Shown here one piece after another: positions 25,856 through 37,652 of a stretch of 64,000 nucleotides of DNA. A program made the translations under genes and the position numbers. The notes beneath the pieces are model-generated. The model worked only from the letters and a program-made list of their open reading frames with translations. It ran no database searches and had not been told where the DNA came from. Source of the stretch: Mactra quadrangularis (Eukaryota > Mollusca > Bivalvia > Venerida > Mactridae); assembly GCA_025267735.1 (NCBI GenBank), contig CM046307.1, positions 54,059,395 through 54,123,394 on the forward strand, in the 5' to 3' direction. Position 1 is the first letter of the stretch, and every line of letters begins with the position of its first letter.

Positions 25856-26194
25856 TTACTCCTCATTTTGTTTGCAATGAGGGCACAAGAATTTGTCTCC
25901 CCTCCTAATGACCCTAACTGGTGTACAGTATGACAAGTGGGTCCAGTGAAGACATGGTCTCCCATTCAATTTGCCATCACATTGAGCCCACTTCACGAAG
26001 GTAAGTGACACATGATTAGCTAGTTCAATTGGCTGAAACAAGCCACAGATGCAGCACTTGTCATCATTTTCATCAATCGAATCATCATCATCTGTCATGG
26101 AGTTAGAAATAATAGAGTGTGGTGCAGGGATCTTGCGAGATGTACCTGGCAATTGACTTGAAAAGCATGGTGCCTTAGATGTTTTGGATTTTTT
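25856..26194 (-). pseudogene. C-terminal zinc-finger part of the pogo-like protein, after the in-frame stop
   Basis: This frame is in exact register with the transposase frame ending at 26195 and is separated from it only by the TAA at 26195-26197. After a Lys/Ser-rich linker it encodes a PHD-like cysteine/histidine pattern: KCCICG, WAQCDG, PCLHWTHLSYC and FLCPHC, i.e. Cys-x2-Cys, two Cys, a His-Cys pair and a final Cys-x2-Cys. PHD-like C-termini occur in molluscan pogo-type proteins, and the natural protein probably included it. With the stop it would be lost unless there is readthrough or the stop is an assembly error. Confidence 0.75.
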
Positions 26195-27643
26195 TTATTT
26201 AGATGGTGTTTTGGATTTTTGTGTTTCTTCATGATCAGCAATGTTACCAATCACTTTGTCACTAGTGAGTTCTCTCCCTGATACAAGTTTACTTACAGTT
26301 TTTCTAGGTTTGTTAGTTTTATTTCTTTTCACATCAATAATTTGTTTTTCTCTCAGTTGAAAAACATCTAAGGCATCAATTCCACCTTCTACAGTTGTAT
26401 CAATGATTCCATGGTTTTGAGTGTCAGATTCTTCATCAGATAATTCTTGTTGAAACACTGTTGATGGCGCAAGACTTTCCATTGGGATCACCTCTGTGTT
26501 AAGGGGAAAAATTCCAGAGCGGCGAAAGCCAGATTGTAGATTTTCAGAAGACAGAGCCCTCGTGTAGACCTGACATGCAAGCTGACATATGTTGTACTTT
26601 GTGATTGCCGCTGAAGTCTGGCGCATGAGTTTGTGAGCCTGGGCATTATACATGTGTTGAAATGGTCCATAGCATGCAACATCCAGGGGTTGAAGCAGAT
26701 GGCTTGTATGAGCAGGAAGTATGAAAAGTATAATATTGTTCTGTTTGGCCCATTCTGCCAAAAATAAAGCTACATGTGATCTATGGCCATCCAGGAGAAC
26801 CATGGTTTTGCTGTCAGACCTACCAGGAACAAAGGAAACAAAATGCTTGGTAAGATATTGTTCAAACACTTGCATGTTGGACCAACCGGTTTCAGAGACT
26901 GTTCCACTTGCCCCAGGTGATGCATCCTTCATAAGGTCATAGTTCATCCTCTTCCTAGGGAAGACAAAGTATGGTGGTATAGCAGACCCACTTGCACTAC
27001 CAGCTCCAATTAAGGTGACAGTTTTACCCTTACCAGATGTAACAGACTGGGCTGGGTGGTCTCGGCTTGCAACTATGTAAGGGGGCTTGTGATCTACTGT
27101 GATACCTTTCTCATCAATGTTATAGATCATGTGAGGTTTGTTATGAAGATCATTTGAAGTTATGCATTCAGATAAATTTTCAAAATATGTTTCGACTGCA
27201 AGCTCTGTGGCAGATTTTGCTCTGTAGCAGTCCAATGCTCTAGGTTTAGTTACTTTCATTTGCGGCCAGCGTGACAGGAAACCTTTCATCCATTTCATAG
27301 ACAGTGGTTTGTCAGGTGTGCGCTTTCCCAGCTGTACAGCATACTGGGAAGCAACATCAACACATTCCTGCTGAGTGTAGCCATAACCTAAAAGAGACAT
27401 CTTCTTAAAATGATTCATAATTTTTGCCTCTTCCATTAATGTAAACAACGGTGCTTTTCCAGTCAATACATTGTCAATATCTATTTTTCCTAGGACTCTG
27501 TCACGAAGAGTATTTTCTGGTACCTTGAAGATCTTAGACGCCTTTAATACAGACAGCCTATCTTCCTTTACGGATATATAGGCATTTGTTAGGGCTGAAG
27601 GTGAATAGGTTCTGTATTTCCCTCTGACTGGTTGTGGTTTTGC
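26195..27643 (-). CDS. pogo/Tigger-type DDE transposase
   Basis: The open frame runs from a 3' splice site at 27643 (pyrimidine-rich, TTTTGTAG just upstream on the minus strand) to TAA at 26195. The first ~60 residues (27643-27467) contain a psq-type helix-turn-helix: SPSALTNAYISVKEDR, SVLKASKIFKVPENTLRDRV. A CENP-B-like region (YGYTQQECVDVA, MKWMKGFLSRWP) follows. Numbered from the codon at 27466, the catalytic core has Asp118 (YNIDEKG), Asp226 (LLDGHRSH) and Asp262 (LLQPLDVACYGPF), a complete DD35D triad. The Tc1/mariner-pogo superfamily cuts and pastes DNA at TA sites. No in-frame start is evident at the acceptor, so a short first exon should lie upstream (toward 28 kb). Inactive, active and domesticated copies cannot be told apart here. 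Confidence 0.85.
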   Translation of the reverse strand, partial: AKPQPVRGKYRTYSPSALTNAYISVKEDRLSVLKASKIFKVPENTLRDRVLGKIDIDNVLTGKAPLFTLMEEAKIMNHFKKMSLLGYGYTQQECVDVASQYAVQLGKRTPDKPLSMKWMKGFLSRWPQMKVTKPRALDCYRAKSATELAVETYFENLSECITSNDLHNKPHMIYNIDEKGITVDHKPPYIVASRDHPAQSVTSGKGKTVTLIGAGSASGSAIPPYFVFPRKRMNYDLMKDASPGASGTVSETGWSNMQVFEQYLTKHFVSFVPGRSDSKTMVLLDGHRSHVALFLAEWAKQNNIILFILPAHTSHLLQPLDVACYGPFQHMYNAQAHKLMRQTSAAITKYNICQLACQVYTRALSSENLQSGFRRSGIFPLNTEVIPMESLAPSTVFQQELSDEESDTQNHGIIDTTVEGGIDALDVFQLREKQIIDVKRNKTNKPRKTVSKLVSGRELTSDKVIGNIADHEETQKSKTPSK

Positions 27644-27977
27644 CTACAAAAAAAAATGGAAAAAAAAATATTTCATAAAAAAAGTTCATTACAATAGGAC
27701 TGATAAACATACAATAAAATTGTTTGGCCTTACTTTTTGCACTATATGTCATGTGACTTTCATTCACAAAATGTAAACATTGCAGACGAAACTTGGTGCA
27801 GTTGGTATTTTTATGTTTTCAGGGAATAAATGGTAAGTATCCATATCAACTATTTTAGGAATAGGAAAAATGTGTATAAATGTGTAATCTCAAATAAAAT
27901 TAGTGTACAAACCTGTTTAAAACGCATTTTGTACTGGTTGACAGATGGATACGGTAGAGTAAACCCAGTAGTAAACG

Positions 27978-28044
27978 TGACGTCATATGACAGCCTCGGT
28001 TTCGAAATCTCGCGAGACTTGGAACGTCAACAAAAATGGCCGCG
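27978..28044 (-). promoter_or_regulatory. CpG-rich promoter-like block with CRE, TCTCGCGAGA and YY1-like motifs
   Basis: Within 67 bases lie a perfect CRE palindrome TGACGTCA (27978-27985), the palindrome TCTCGCGAGA (28008-28017) and AAAATGGCCGCG (28033-28044). All three are known core-promoter motifs of animal CpG promoters, and TCTCGCGAGA often marks bidirectional ones. The block lies about 0.33 kb upstream of the transposase acceptor, so it is the best promoter candidate for that gene. On the + strand an ATG in good context (28036) opens a five-codon frame before a possible donor. The block may alternatively be a transposon end. Confidence 0.5.
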
Positions 28045-28051
28045 AATCAAG

Positions 28052-28496
28052 GTTTGTCGCGAACTTGGGTATGTCGACGATACAATCTCTATTAGTTTTG
28101 AGATGGTGTGAAGTTTCCATTTCCTCCGATTATAATTTGATGGTCATAAAAAGCTATATTATCTTTGCTTGTAAAATAATCATGCCACAATTCTAACTTA
28201 ATCAAAAGTGTCCAATTTGCCAAAACCCAATTCGCAGTGTGATACTTTTTTGCTCGGGACTGTGTTGGCCTGCTATGGAATATGCAACAATAATGTTCTT
28301 TGTCATCGTCGGAAAACCATGGTACTCATATTTTATGTAACGTATCGTTGACGAATGATACCCTGGGTTACCGAGGATGGTTATTTATCTATTCATTCAC
28401 TGTCTCCAGAAATCTAATATTATTATAATATAGTACTCAAGGCTTTAATACATCAGTTCTATGATTCACTTGTGCCCTCGAAACAGAAATATATCA
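28052..28496. other. Non-coding stretch
   Basis: No recognisable gene or repeat between the promoter-like block and the palindromic MITE. Confidence 0.45.
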
Positions 28497-28503
28497 GTAT
28501 ATG

Positions 28504-28615
28504 CACAGGAGCTTGACATTTTATATCAAACTACACAATTCCCCTCCTTCATATATTTTATTATATGAAGGAGGGGGAATTTTCGTAGTTTGATATAAAA
28601 TGTCAAGCTCCTGTG
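28504..28615. mobile_element. 112-bp palindromic MITE with 7-bp target duplication
   Basis: The element is almost one long palindrome: CACAGGAGCTTGACATTTT...AAAATGTCAAGCTCCTGTG, with the arms pairing to near the centre (CCTCCTTCATATA / TATATGAAGGAGG). It is flanked by exact direct repeats GTATATG (28497-28503 and 28616-28622). Related copies lie at 54230-54313 and 62997-63092. A 7-bp duplication does not fit Tc1/mariner; the mobilising family is unknown. Confidence 0.9.
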
Positions 28616-28622
28616 GTATATG

Positions 28623-29614
28623 TACATAAAAATTGCTTTAACAAATATAAATGTTTTGTTGTCAATTATACATATATCCTGTCTATCTTGGTGACATGGG
28701 ATTTATACAAATGGATATTAGTTTCTGTATATTACAATTGATGATGACAGTATATAGAATCAGTTCATTGTTCAATATAGTCCACTCAGAAAAATATCCC
28801 TCCGCGAAAATTACATTATATTTTCCCCCTAAAACAATCTTCAGATGGCGATCACTCTCATAGTACTCACTGCTCCAGTACAATTTGTTGTTAACTTAGA
28901 GCTCTCATTAAGTGTTAGAAAGAAATTTTCATTCATGAGTTTTAAAAGTTCACGTTAATATTTCAATGTCTAGCACGGACATGTCAATTCCAATCTACTA
29001 TAAGATTAATTATTCATGCAGAACATCCATTTTTATTATCTTTTTATTCTGTAGGCATGTAAACACGCGTGAAAAAATACCCAAGAGTATATTAAGTTGT
29101 AGTAAAAATGGAGTCTTTTTAGGCCTGCTTGTAACATATGCCAACTGTGTCAATCATATTATGAATAACACTCATGAAAATTTGAGTTAATTGGGTTTTA
29201 TATATTGCACATTTGACAGGTTTATTGAATACATGGCCATGTTCTGCATTTAACATTGGCGTAGCTTTTAAAACTCTTTTTGTCGGAAAGTAACGGTCGG
29301 CGATTTCTTTGATATAAGTGAGGAATACAGTCTATCGTCTGCAAATATTTGATAATTTAAGTCAAATAAATAAGTATTTCTGGGACTGTTAGTATTATTT
29401 ACAATATAAAATGTTATAAACATACTTTTTTGATTGCATTCAGATTCGCGAAAGCGTCAACTCTTTGGGGTGTTAAAGCAAAGTTAAAGCAAGGGTTTTT
29501 GGAGTCTTCTTTTAGTATTACTATTCAGTCGACTCTTGACATTAACTTCCGCGATCATCGAGTCACACACCAACTGTTAACATACGGCGCAGATTGCAGC
29601 CACAGCATACAGTG
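28623..29614. other. Non-coding stretch
   Basis: Nothing recognisable; short frames on both strands have no domain content. Confidence 0.45.
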
Positions 29615-29774
29615 CATGACCCTAACAGGTGCCCATTTACACCTGGGTGGAGTGAAGAAATTGCAGGTAAATTTCTTGCTCAAGGAAATTAGCAGTGCTT
29701 CTATTGGGATTCGAACACAGAACCTCTCGATCCCTAAGCGCGCGTCTCACCACTGGACTACTGCTCCTGTGTGA
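29615..29774 (-). mobile_element. tRNA-derived SINE, family 3
   Basis: On the minus strand a head with A-box 'AGTAGTCCAGTGGTGAGACG' and B box 'TGTTCGAATCCCAATAG' is followed by 'TTTCCTTGAGCAAGAAATTT' and 'CACTCCACCCAGGTGTAAAT'. The last two motifs recur on the minus strand at 45050-45125, and the first at 50513-50535 and in family 2. It is non-coding. Confidence 0.8.
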
Positions 29775-30418
29775 CAACTGACAAACCTTCGATCCAAACT
29801 CTGGAATTTTAGCATGACCTTGTATGCAGGACATTGACATCAATATGCCACACTTAGCAGCCATTTTAAACACAACTATAAGGTCAATAGGAGTTGTTAA
29901 ACGATCGTAAAACAATGATAACCATCTTGACATGGAAAATAGTGATTAGCTATTATTACTTGTTGACATGCATTGTACTTTTGTATTACATGTTCTTACC
30001 AAGTTAGAATTCATTGAAATCAGACCACGTATACAAGAAAAGCTTTAATTCATCTACCATATACAAATGGCTTTAGAAGTAATGCAAACGCTCAATTGGT
30101 GGTAGTTTTTTGGCGTGGTGATTTTTCTCTTAGGATGTGATACGACTATTAAACAAAATGCCCCGCGTCATAAATTGATTTTATATGTACACAAGGCGAA
30201 AAATCAGAGGTTACCTCCCATTACCTCCCTTATATACCCCTGTTGGGCCTTTAAGAAAAAAAACATCAATACATTTAATGTACTCAGTCCAGATGTTAAC
30301 TTCAGTATCAACTTTTTTTAAACTCTCGAAATAATACATTGTTAAATATATTGATCTGATAATGAGTCTTTTATGGGTATACATGTATGAATAATTATAC
30401 GATAGATTTGTAATAAAA
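29775..30418. other. Non-coding stretch
   Basis: Nothing recognisable. Confidence 0.45.
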
Positions 30419-30582
30419 AGGTTATTATACATTTTACTATACAATACGGAAAATATTTGAACTCGTACACAACTTGAAAAGTCATATTGGACTTGCCTAC
30501 CGCGGCTCGTCCAATATGACATTTCAAGCTGTGTTCTCGTCCAAATATATTTCCGTATTGTATAGTAAAATGTATAATACCT
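30419..30582. mobile_element. 164-bp palindromic foldback element
   Basis: Two nearly identical inverted arms (left 30419-30500, right 30510-30582) run from TTATTATACATTTTACTA through ACAATACGGAAA to GTCATATTGGAC, with a small centre around GCCTACCGCGGCTC. The right arm shows only small differences and gaps from the left. This is a hairpin-forming MITE without coding capacity. The high arm identity points to a fairly recent insertion or arm-to-arm conversion. Confidence 0.85.
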
Positions 30583-32513
30583 ATAATTATCACTATCTAT
30601 ATGTCAGTTTACATTAAAGGTTAAGAGCTTAATTTTCAGTTTTATTTCTAGTTCGCTTCATTTCTACAAACACTGACGGCAGGTAATCATTTAATAAAAA
30701 GTAACTAAATCTGCGGCTTGTTACACCAGTAACTTTATCTATAGACAATTTGTTTAGTGAAACCTTACAACATATCGAACCATATCAGTTGTTACAATTT
30801 GTGAAGCTTGCATATCAACCTTCATTATGTAGTGCCATACAGAAGATGTTTTTTTTTCCAGATAGTTAGTATAACTATACTTTATTGCCACACTGTCATT
30901 TTAGTCTACACAAATGTTAGGTTTTATCAAATCTGCACTGACAGGATACAGACAGAAACCTTAAGTAAGTATCTCTTACAATGATAACCTACAAATAACC
31001 TGTCATATTAGCTCCGTCATATTCAGAGATCAACGTGAAAGTCCAATTTGCAACAACAATACAATCTTGTAACAACTTTAAGCCTTTCCACGCCGACATA
31101 GGATTTATCTTACTGAACCTAATTTCTAAACATGATGACAGAGTTAGCTTCTGGCTCAGTGTTAGGAGAGAAAAAACTGCTTAATTCGCATTTTCTGCTA
31201 AAGTCTTGGTTTTTTTGTTAGAGACTTAATAAGCAAATGTAGCAATGTATCATTTAATTCAGTTTAAATAGATTGACATTAAAGAATGGCAGCAACATTG
31301 ATTGGCTGCACGTAGCAATTATTTAAGGATAATGTTTGGTGTGAAAATTTATGGCAAAGGTTAATAAGGTAGTGTGAGGAAAATAAACAGTATAGAGTGT
31401 GTTTACAATGTTTATGATGGTTGAGTTTTAGAAACTGACAAAGCATTGCCTGTAATCTACCATTTAGCACTTGCTATTTTGGGAGCTGAATAAAGTTCGC
31501 GACATTTGTGTCAACCTTGCATACTCTGTATGATTGGGGTGTTTGAAATTGGTCTATGAGTATGAATGTATTGTTCGACGTATCCGGAAGATGTTGGTGT
31601 CATTCGAAAGAGCAAAGCGACCGCCTATGGTACTAAGATGCTAACACGGGTTGATATTTATTGAAAATTTTATTTTCGAATGTAGAATAAAAATTGTCAA
31701 CAGTGGATATATGACGAATCTACAGAGCCCTTAAAGTGACATTTAAAAAACGCTTTTACGAAATATTATTTCGTTTTTTACAAAAATTATATTAAGTTTA
31801 AACGAAATATCTGTGAAAAAAAGAAAGTATTTCAAAATGTCATTTTAGATACTCCGTGCGAATCGTACCTCGTGCTATTTATTTTCGGTAATTAAGTGTT
31901 CGTTAACAGGTTTAAAGTTGTAACTGATGAGTTTCACTGTTGAAATTTTGATTCAAAGTTGGTGTTAAAATATAATAAGCTTATTTAAAATACAATTAAT
32001 AAGAAATTTTGTAAATGATATTGTTTCTATTTCTTGCCGCTGACTTCATTCATCATAATGAGGTGTGATAAACCATTGTGTGAAAAGTTTATTATATATA
32101 AACGGGGCCACACCATTTTAGACATTTTGATTATGTTAAAGTTTACAATGTAGGTAATGAAATAGTTTTAAACAATATGGTGGTACCCCTATAATATCTA
32201 AGAAAATCTGTCAACAAAAAAATGTTTTTAACATAGGAAAGTGTCAGGTTTAATCAGTAGAATAAAGGAAGAAAGAATAATATTTCTGTGAAGCTCAAAC
32301 ATATATTTTCACTACTTACGATTCAATATAAAATATTTTTTTGACCAATTTTGCAGAAATGAATTTCGATCCTAAACAAAACTGGAAAATTTGATTATTT
32401 TTTCATTGAGTTACAGTGAGCCAGGTCGTACTTCCTACTTAGTACTTAATCAAACAATAAACACATCTAGTTATGTTCCAACTTTCAACCTTTCGGATGA
32501 AATATCATTCATA
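30583..32513. other. Non-coding stretch
   Basis: AT-rich, nothing recognisable. Confidence 0.45.
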
Positions 32514-32867
32514 GATGACATTATATCATCCTATCATATTTTTGTTTAGTAATGGAGCTTTCCAAGAACCAAGAACAGATTGTGATGTCATATATCTCAA
32601 TCTAAGTTAATTAGTAAGGAAAACGGAATCTCTTGTCGTTCATCATTCTATGATTACTACGATCTGTTCTAGATAGGGTGATATTGATAGATATATCTTT
32701 CTTGTGAAAATATCTGAGAGAAAAAAAGACAATTAATCTTAGCTCATACACACACCACCTTTCTACCGGTGTCAAATGAGTTTGGGACTCGCGGTTGAGA
32801 CATCCCAATCTGTTCTTGGTAAGCTCCATTACTAAACAAAAATATGATGGGATGATATAATGTCATC
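32514..32867. mobile_element. 354-bp element with about 65-bp terminal inverted repeats
   Basis: The left arm (32514-32582) starts GATGACATTATATCATCC and includes TTTGTTTAGTAATGGAGCTT and AGAACAGATTG. The right arm (32805-32867) is its reverse complement with few mismatches and an 8-bp gap. The 72-codon minus-strand frame inside has no known domain. No clear target duplication, and the class is unknown. Confidence 0.85.
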
Positions 32868-35800
32868 TTTGATACTTTATTAACACTAACGCTAATCGGC
32901 TTCCACTCTTACACCTCATATCAAACGTCTTAAGGTCCAACGCATCCACTATACCGTCCATAACAACCGATTTGAGTTCCATAGCAACCGTTTTAGCACC
33001 TTTACATGTACCATCCTCCTAACTGTCCAATTTAGCAGTTGCTAGATCTTTTTGTTTGCTGTCATTCTATTTGTTTCTTTATTACTATATTGCTATAATT
33101 GACCGTGTTGCCCCGATGTTGCCTTATTGTATGTTTCGATAAAACACCAATCGTGGATAGGGGATGGTTATATGTTTGTATGTATATGTACTTATGTGAA
33201 TGGTAATTCCATGTATTATTACACGGGGTTTACCCATGTTTAGTAGCGGACTGTACCAAATTTCATTAAAATCCACCGCGGACGATTATATTCGGCCGCG
33301 CAAGCGCAAGTAAAGGGTTATTTACTACTGCAAATAATGTAATCCGCAATTTACGCCTTAACAAGCACCCGACATGTTGTTTGTGCAATTGAAGTACGTA
33401 TATTTCTAATCTGGCTTATGTAAGGGAAAGGTCCCTGGTATCGCTTCCGTTTATTGAATATGCCATATTCTCCAACTAAACCCCATGTCCCATAACTGAG
33501 ATTATTTATTGTATACATGTTTTGCTCTCCAATTTGGAGGAATAAAAGAATCTAGTCTTTATATCTAAAACATTTTACAATCTCTGATATTTGTTTTAGT
33601 GTGCAAAACACAATCCATATCAGTATTTTTCTGGACATGTGTTTCTCTCGATAGAAAGAATCTCGTTCTGTTAATTCTTGTTTTTTCATTGTTTGACAAA
33701 ATGGCTGATTGTTTTACCACTGGGTTATTAATTGTTTGGTTAATTGATGCATTTTACCCTGCAGACAAATATTTCATGATTATTCGTGTGAGATTAATAC
33801 AATGTTTTATGCCATGATGCAATATGACAACACGTTTTAATTGCTTCCATGAATTTCTCAGCCGACGATATTTGTTAATCAGCGGGATGACGACGTGATG
33901 TTTACCGTTTCAGATAAATGTCATCGAGTTGATAGGAATTAATTTCTCGCAATTAAAGTGTGAAAGTGGATCTGTTAAGTTCAATCGACCGGATGCATTT
34001 TGCAGAATATATTGACATTTTTAATTCACACGTTTCAATATGCTGCAGGAACAAGCTGCTGGAACAAGCTGTTGTTAGGATTGTCTGACCCAATATGACT
34101 TTTTGTGCCTTTTTGTACAAAAAAATAATTAACAAAATCGCTGAGCTAATTTCTCTTAAAGCCAAAATAATATTAGTACGTTTACTACTAGTAGCATGCA
34201 TTTGCACTAGACATAATAATTATTCAGCGAAACCTTGTAGAAACAACCGGTTCGTAATACAAGCTACCTCTTATCATATAAATTATAAGCTTTATAATGG
34301 TAAAACACCATCTTGTATGAAGTTCTGTCATGAAAGGCATACAATTTCATTCTACGAAGGTATTACTCGCTATATCAAGCTTGTTTTCAAAACAGCCTTT
34401 TTAAAGTACTTATTGCATTTGCCTACATCATTTAAAACAACGTCATCAACCACCTCTATAAGAAGCCATTTTGTGAATTTCTTATTTTAAAAGTTGTTGA
34501 GAGTTATAACTGGTGATTAAAACTGAATCGGACACTGATTACTTGGATGTAAAATACTCCTAACAATTTTGAAGTTTCCGGAAGTAGTGTAAGTATTAAG
34601 AAAATTGCTATCTGGAATCAGCTGTTTTGTTAAGTGTTCAACTGACGCCAGCAACATTAAACTTAAAATATAATATCTTAGGTAAAATGTTATTGTTAAA
34701 GAGATAAGTGCTTGAAGGGGTTTGCTCGTTGGTGAAACAGCTACTTGTATACAGTGAAAGTGTTCCATAACAGTTGGAAGCATGAACATGTTTAGTTACT
34801 TTTATGGAATGGCAACTGTTGTATGGAGAGGGTCGATTTTACTCTGTATATCACCAGGGGTAAACAACACCCTCTACATGTATAATAAGAAAACTATTGC
34901 TGTATTTAAATGGAAATATTTAAATTGCTGCGACTGAGGAGTCTACCCAGTAACGCGAACTGGTTACTAGACCGCAACTTAACTCGCTTAAACATCAGAC
35001 AATGGTTTAAATCTATTAGCCATTGTTTTCTTTTGATTATAAATCCTACTGGAAATAAAGACTCTTTTATCTATCGGAAATCCCAATTTTATCGTGGATA
35101 TCGGACGCGGGTTTATATATATGTTCTGTTTTAGAGCGACTTCTAGGTATAATAAATCTTATTGAACAATCAGAACGGACTTACTACCACTTGTTTGATT
35201 GCCTCTCCATTATTTTGACATGTTCAGACGCTTCTTTTAAAGCATAATAGCTTTACTCTTTAGGACAGTATATTTTAGTTGTAAATTGATATTTAAGAAC
35301 ACAGTGTAAACATTTTTCCAATTGTTTGTCTTTTTGTGTATATTTATCTGTAGCATTTGGTAGCGTCGTACATGCCCACTGGGATGATTAAATCTCGTAA
35401 AAAGCGGTCATTGTCGTCTAGTTTTAAGACATTGGACAGAGTGTCTGTGTGGCAGCAAATGACTATATGTCCTTGGAAATGAAACACGATCTCACTGTTA
35501 TCCTTTTCCTCGCTTTTTGTTAACACTAACATGACAGTAACGCATCTGTTTTCTCAGTTTATAAAATTCATTACATTTCTGTGGTAACTTGACGCCCCTT
35601 CGGAACGATTAAAGAAATTGATTTACACAAACCATCATTTCCTGTTGCGTGAAATAACTCTGACGTATTGGTAATACTAACATTAAGAAATAATTTCCCA
35701 CAAAAAAGTTCTAAATTCATGAAGGCTCTCTTTACGGGCATATCTCGAGTTAATTTATCACTCAGCTTGTAAACCATTCATTTCACTCTTTTAAACGTTT

Positions 35801-37266
35801 TCACCCGAAAGCAGCGATTGCATTTATCTTAAATGCATTCATATTCTGATTTAAAATAATAATTTCCTCGAAATCATGACGCTAGGTTTAATCAATCTGA
35901 ATTTTCAGATATTTTTGCTGATTTAAAAAAGCTTCAGCATCAGTTTTTTTCACGAAGTGATTATGACATTGCTATGATAACAACTAACACAGTGGCCCAT
36001 TTCGGAAATAGCATTCGCAGATTAAACATTCAAAGAAATTTGGTTCGGAATTTTCATGTTTAAGTTTAACAACACTTATTTTATAACTTGACTCACGTCT
36101 AATTCATAACAGCATTTTATTCTGTTAGTTGTTTTATTTTTGGTGTATTTTATTATGCCGACTTTCGACGGTTGTTCACCTAAAACAGCAGTCATTCGAC
36201 CTACATACTGTTTCTGACGATGCTATGATCTTCGATTAGGCAGATTTTACCAAAATGAAGTCCACACATTTTGCCGGCGAACAACAACTGCACGATTTGA
36301 TATAACAACGGGAGAGGAACTGTCCGTTGAAAATGTTCCATGAGCAAATGCAACATTAAGTTTTGTTGTATATAATCATTTTTCCAGCTCAAACATTTCC
36401 TAATATTGATAGTTTTTACCATTCAAATACATTTACTTTAATAAGTGAACATGAACTTGGAATTATCCACATTACTCGTTCACTACAAGGATGTGCATCA
36501 ATATGTCATGTTGCCATTTCCCAAAGTATTAACATCTTGTCATTCGACTTGTGAAAGGTTAATCACCTAATTTTGCATAAAATGATTTAATCATCTAAGG
36601 CTATAACTTCCCCTTAATTAGCATTTTATTCTTCTTGGTCAAATTAGCATAAATTCTAAACGTCCAGAATTAATGAAAATATTGCGACAATCGTTCCAGA
36701 CACCAAACAGCAATTATTTGTCCTTTATTTATAGGACATGCTCCTGTCACAATTATTTTAGAGTTTTTCTTCCATTACAGATCTCAACTACGTTTTTCTC
36801 ATGAACCTTTCCTTTATTATCTCGACACGCATCAAATCTGTATTCAGGATCCTAAAATTAAAAAAAGCAAAACATGGATGCAATCTTGAAGGTTTTGTTT
36901 GACAAATTGCTGCAGTTGCTTCGGTGTCTTTACAAACACAACACATTCGAGTTTCACTTGAAGCTTTTTGCGATAATGTGAATGATAAAGTTTGATGTTA
37001 TTTTTCTAGTTTGTGTCTGATCTGAGTCATATCTAACAATTGAAGAAAAAAACAACAAATCTTAGATTTATAGATAGGAGAAGATACAAGACAAATGAAC
37101 GAGAAAATGTTTGATGCTTTTTACAAAAAACAAAACGCCAAAAATAAAACTAGTTACTAGAAGTTTTCATTGAGATGAATGTGCGGCTGTTTTTCTCCAT
37201 CTACTTTATTTTTTTGCATTTGATTAAGTTTAAGAGTGGTGTTCTATAAAATGAACAGTTTATTCG
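32868..37266. other. 4.4 kb of non-coding DNA
   Basis: No supported gene. A 131-codon frame at 34095-34490 contains several cysteines but matches no domain I know. Around 32960-33000 'CCATAACAACC' and 'CCATAGCAACC' resemble single X-box half-sites. Confidence 0.45.
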
Positions 37267-37268
37267 TA

Positions 37269-37650
37269 CACTGCCCTCCAAAAGTTCCTTCACACATTCA
37301 CAGTTAACATTGTACTACATGGAGTTTCAAAGTTGTATAAGCAGTTTCTTGATAAATTATTTAAATTTCCTTTTTTGAAATTGGTTCATTTTTCTTTTGG
37401 ATATGTTATAACAAAAGTATAACAAACTTGAAACTGGTTCATTGAGATACATTAGCCATTGTATTGGAGGCTGGGAGGTAACTAATGCTGAAACTCACAA
37501 ATGATACGTATACCAATTGAAATTGAAATTTAGTATCTAATGTTTTAATAATGAATTAAATAATCTATTATTGAATGATTTTTCAAACTTGTACTCAGAA
37601 TTTGTAGAAATTCAATAAATTGTATGTATAGGAAATTTTGGAGGGCAGTG
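37269..37650. mobile_element. Tc1/mariner-type MITE, 382 bp
   Basis: Inverted ends CACTGCCCTCCAAAA (left) and TTTTGGAGGGCAGTG (right) are flanked by TA on both sides (37267-37268 and 37651-37652). There is no ORF. The ends resemble those at 1294-1668 (CAGTGCCCACCAAAA), so the two may share a mobilising transposase type. Confidence 0.9.
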
Positions 37651-37652
37651 TA

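Noticed and set aside
27558..27767. MNESHMTYSAK... frame as the N-terminus of the transposase
   Set aside because: It has a plausible ATG and a GTAAGG donor, but splicing to the acceptor at 27643 would join in the wrong phase, so I did not use it as exon 1.
34095..34490. 131-codon frame with several cysteines and a hydrophobic N-terminal part
   Set aside because: No domain match, no good splice context, and it overlaps an opposite-strand frame; chance is likely.
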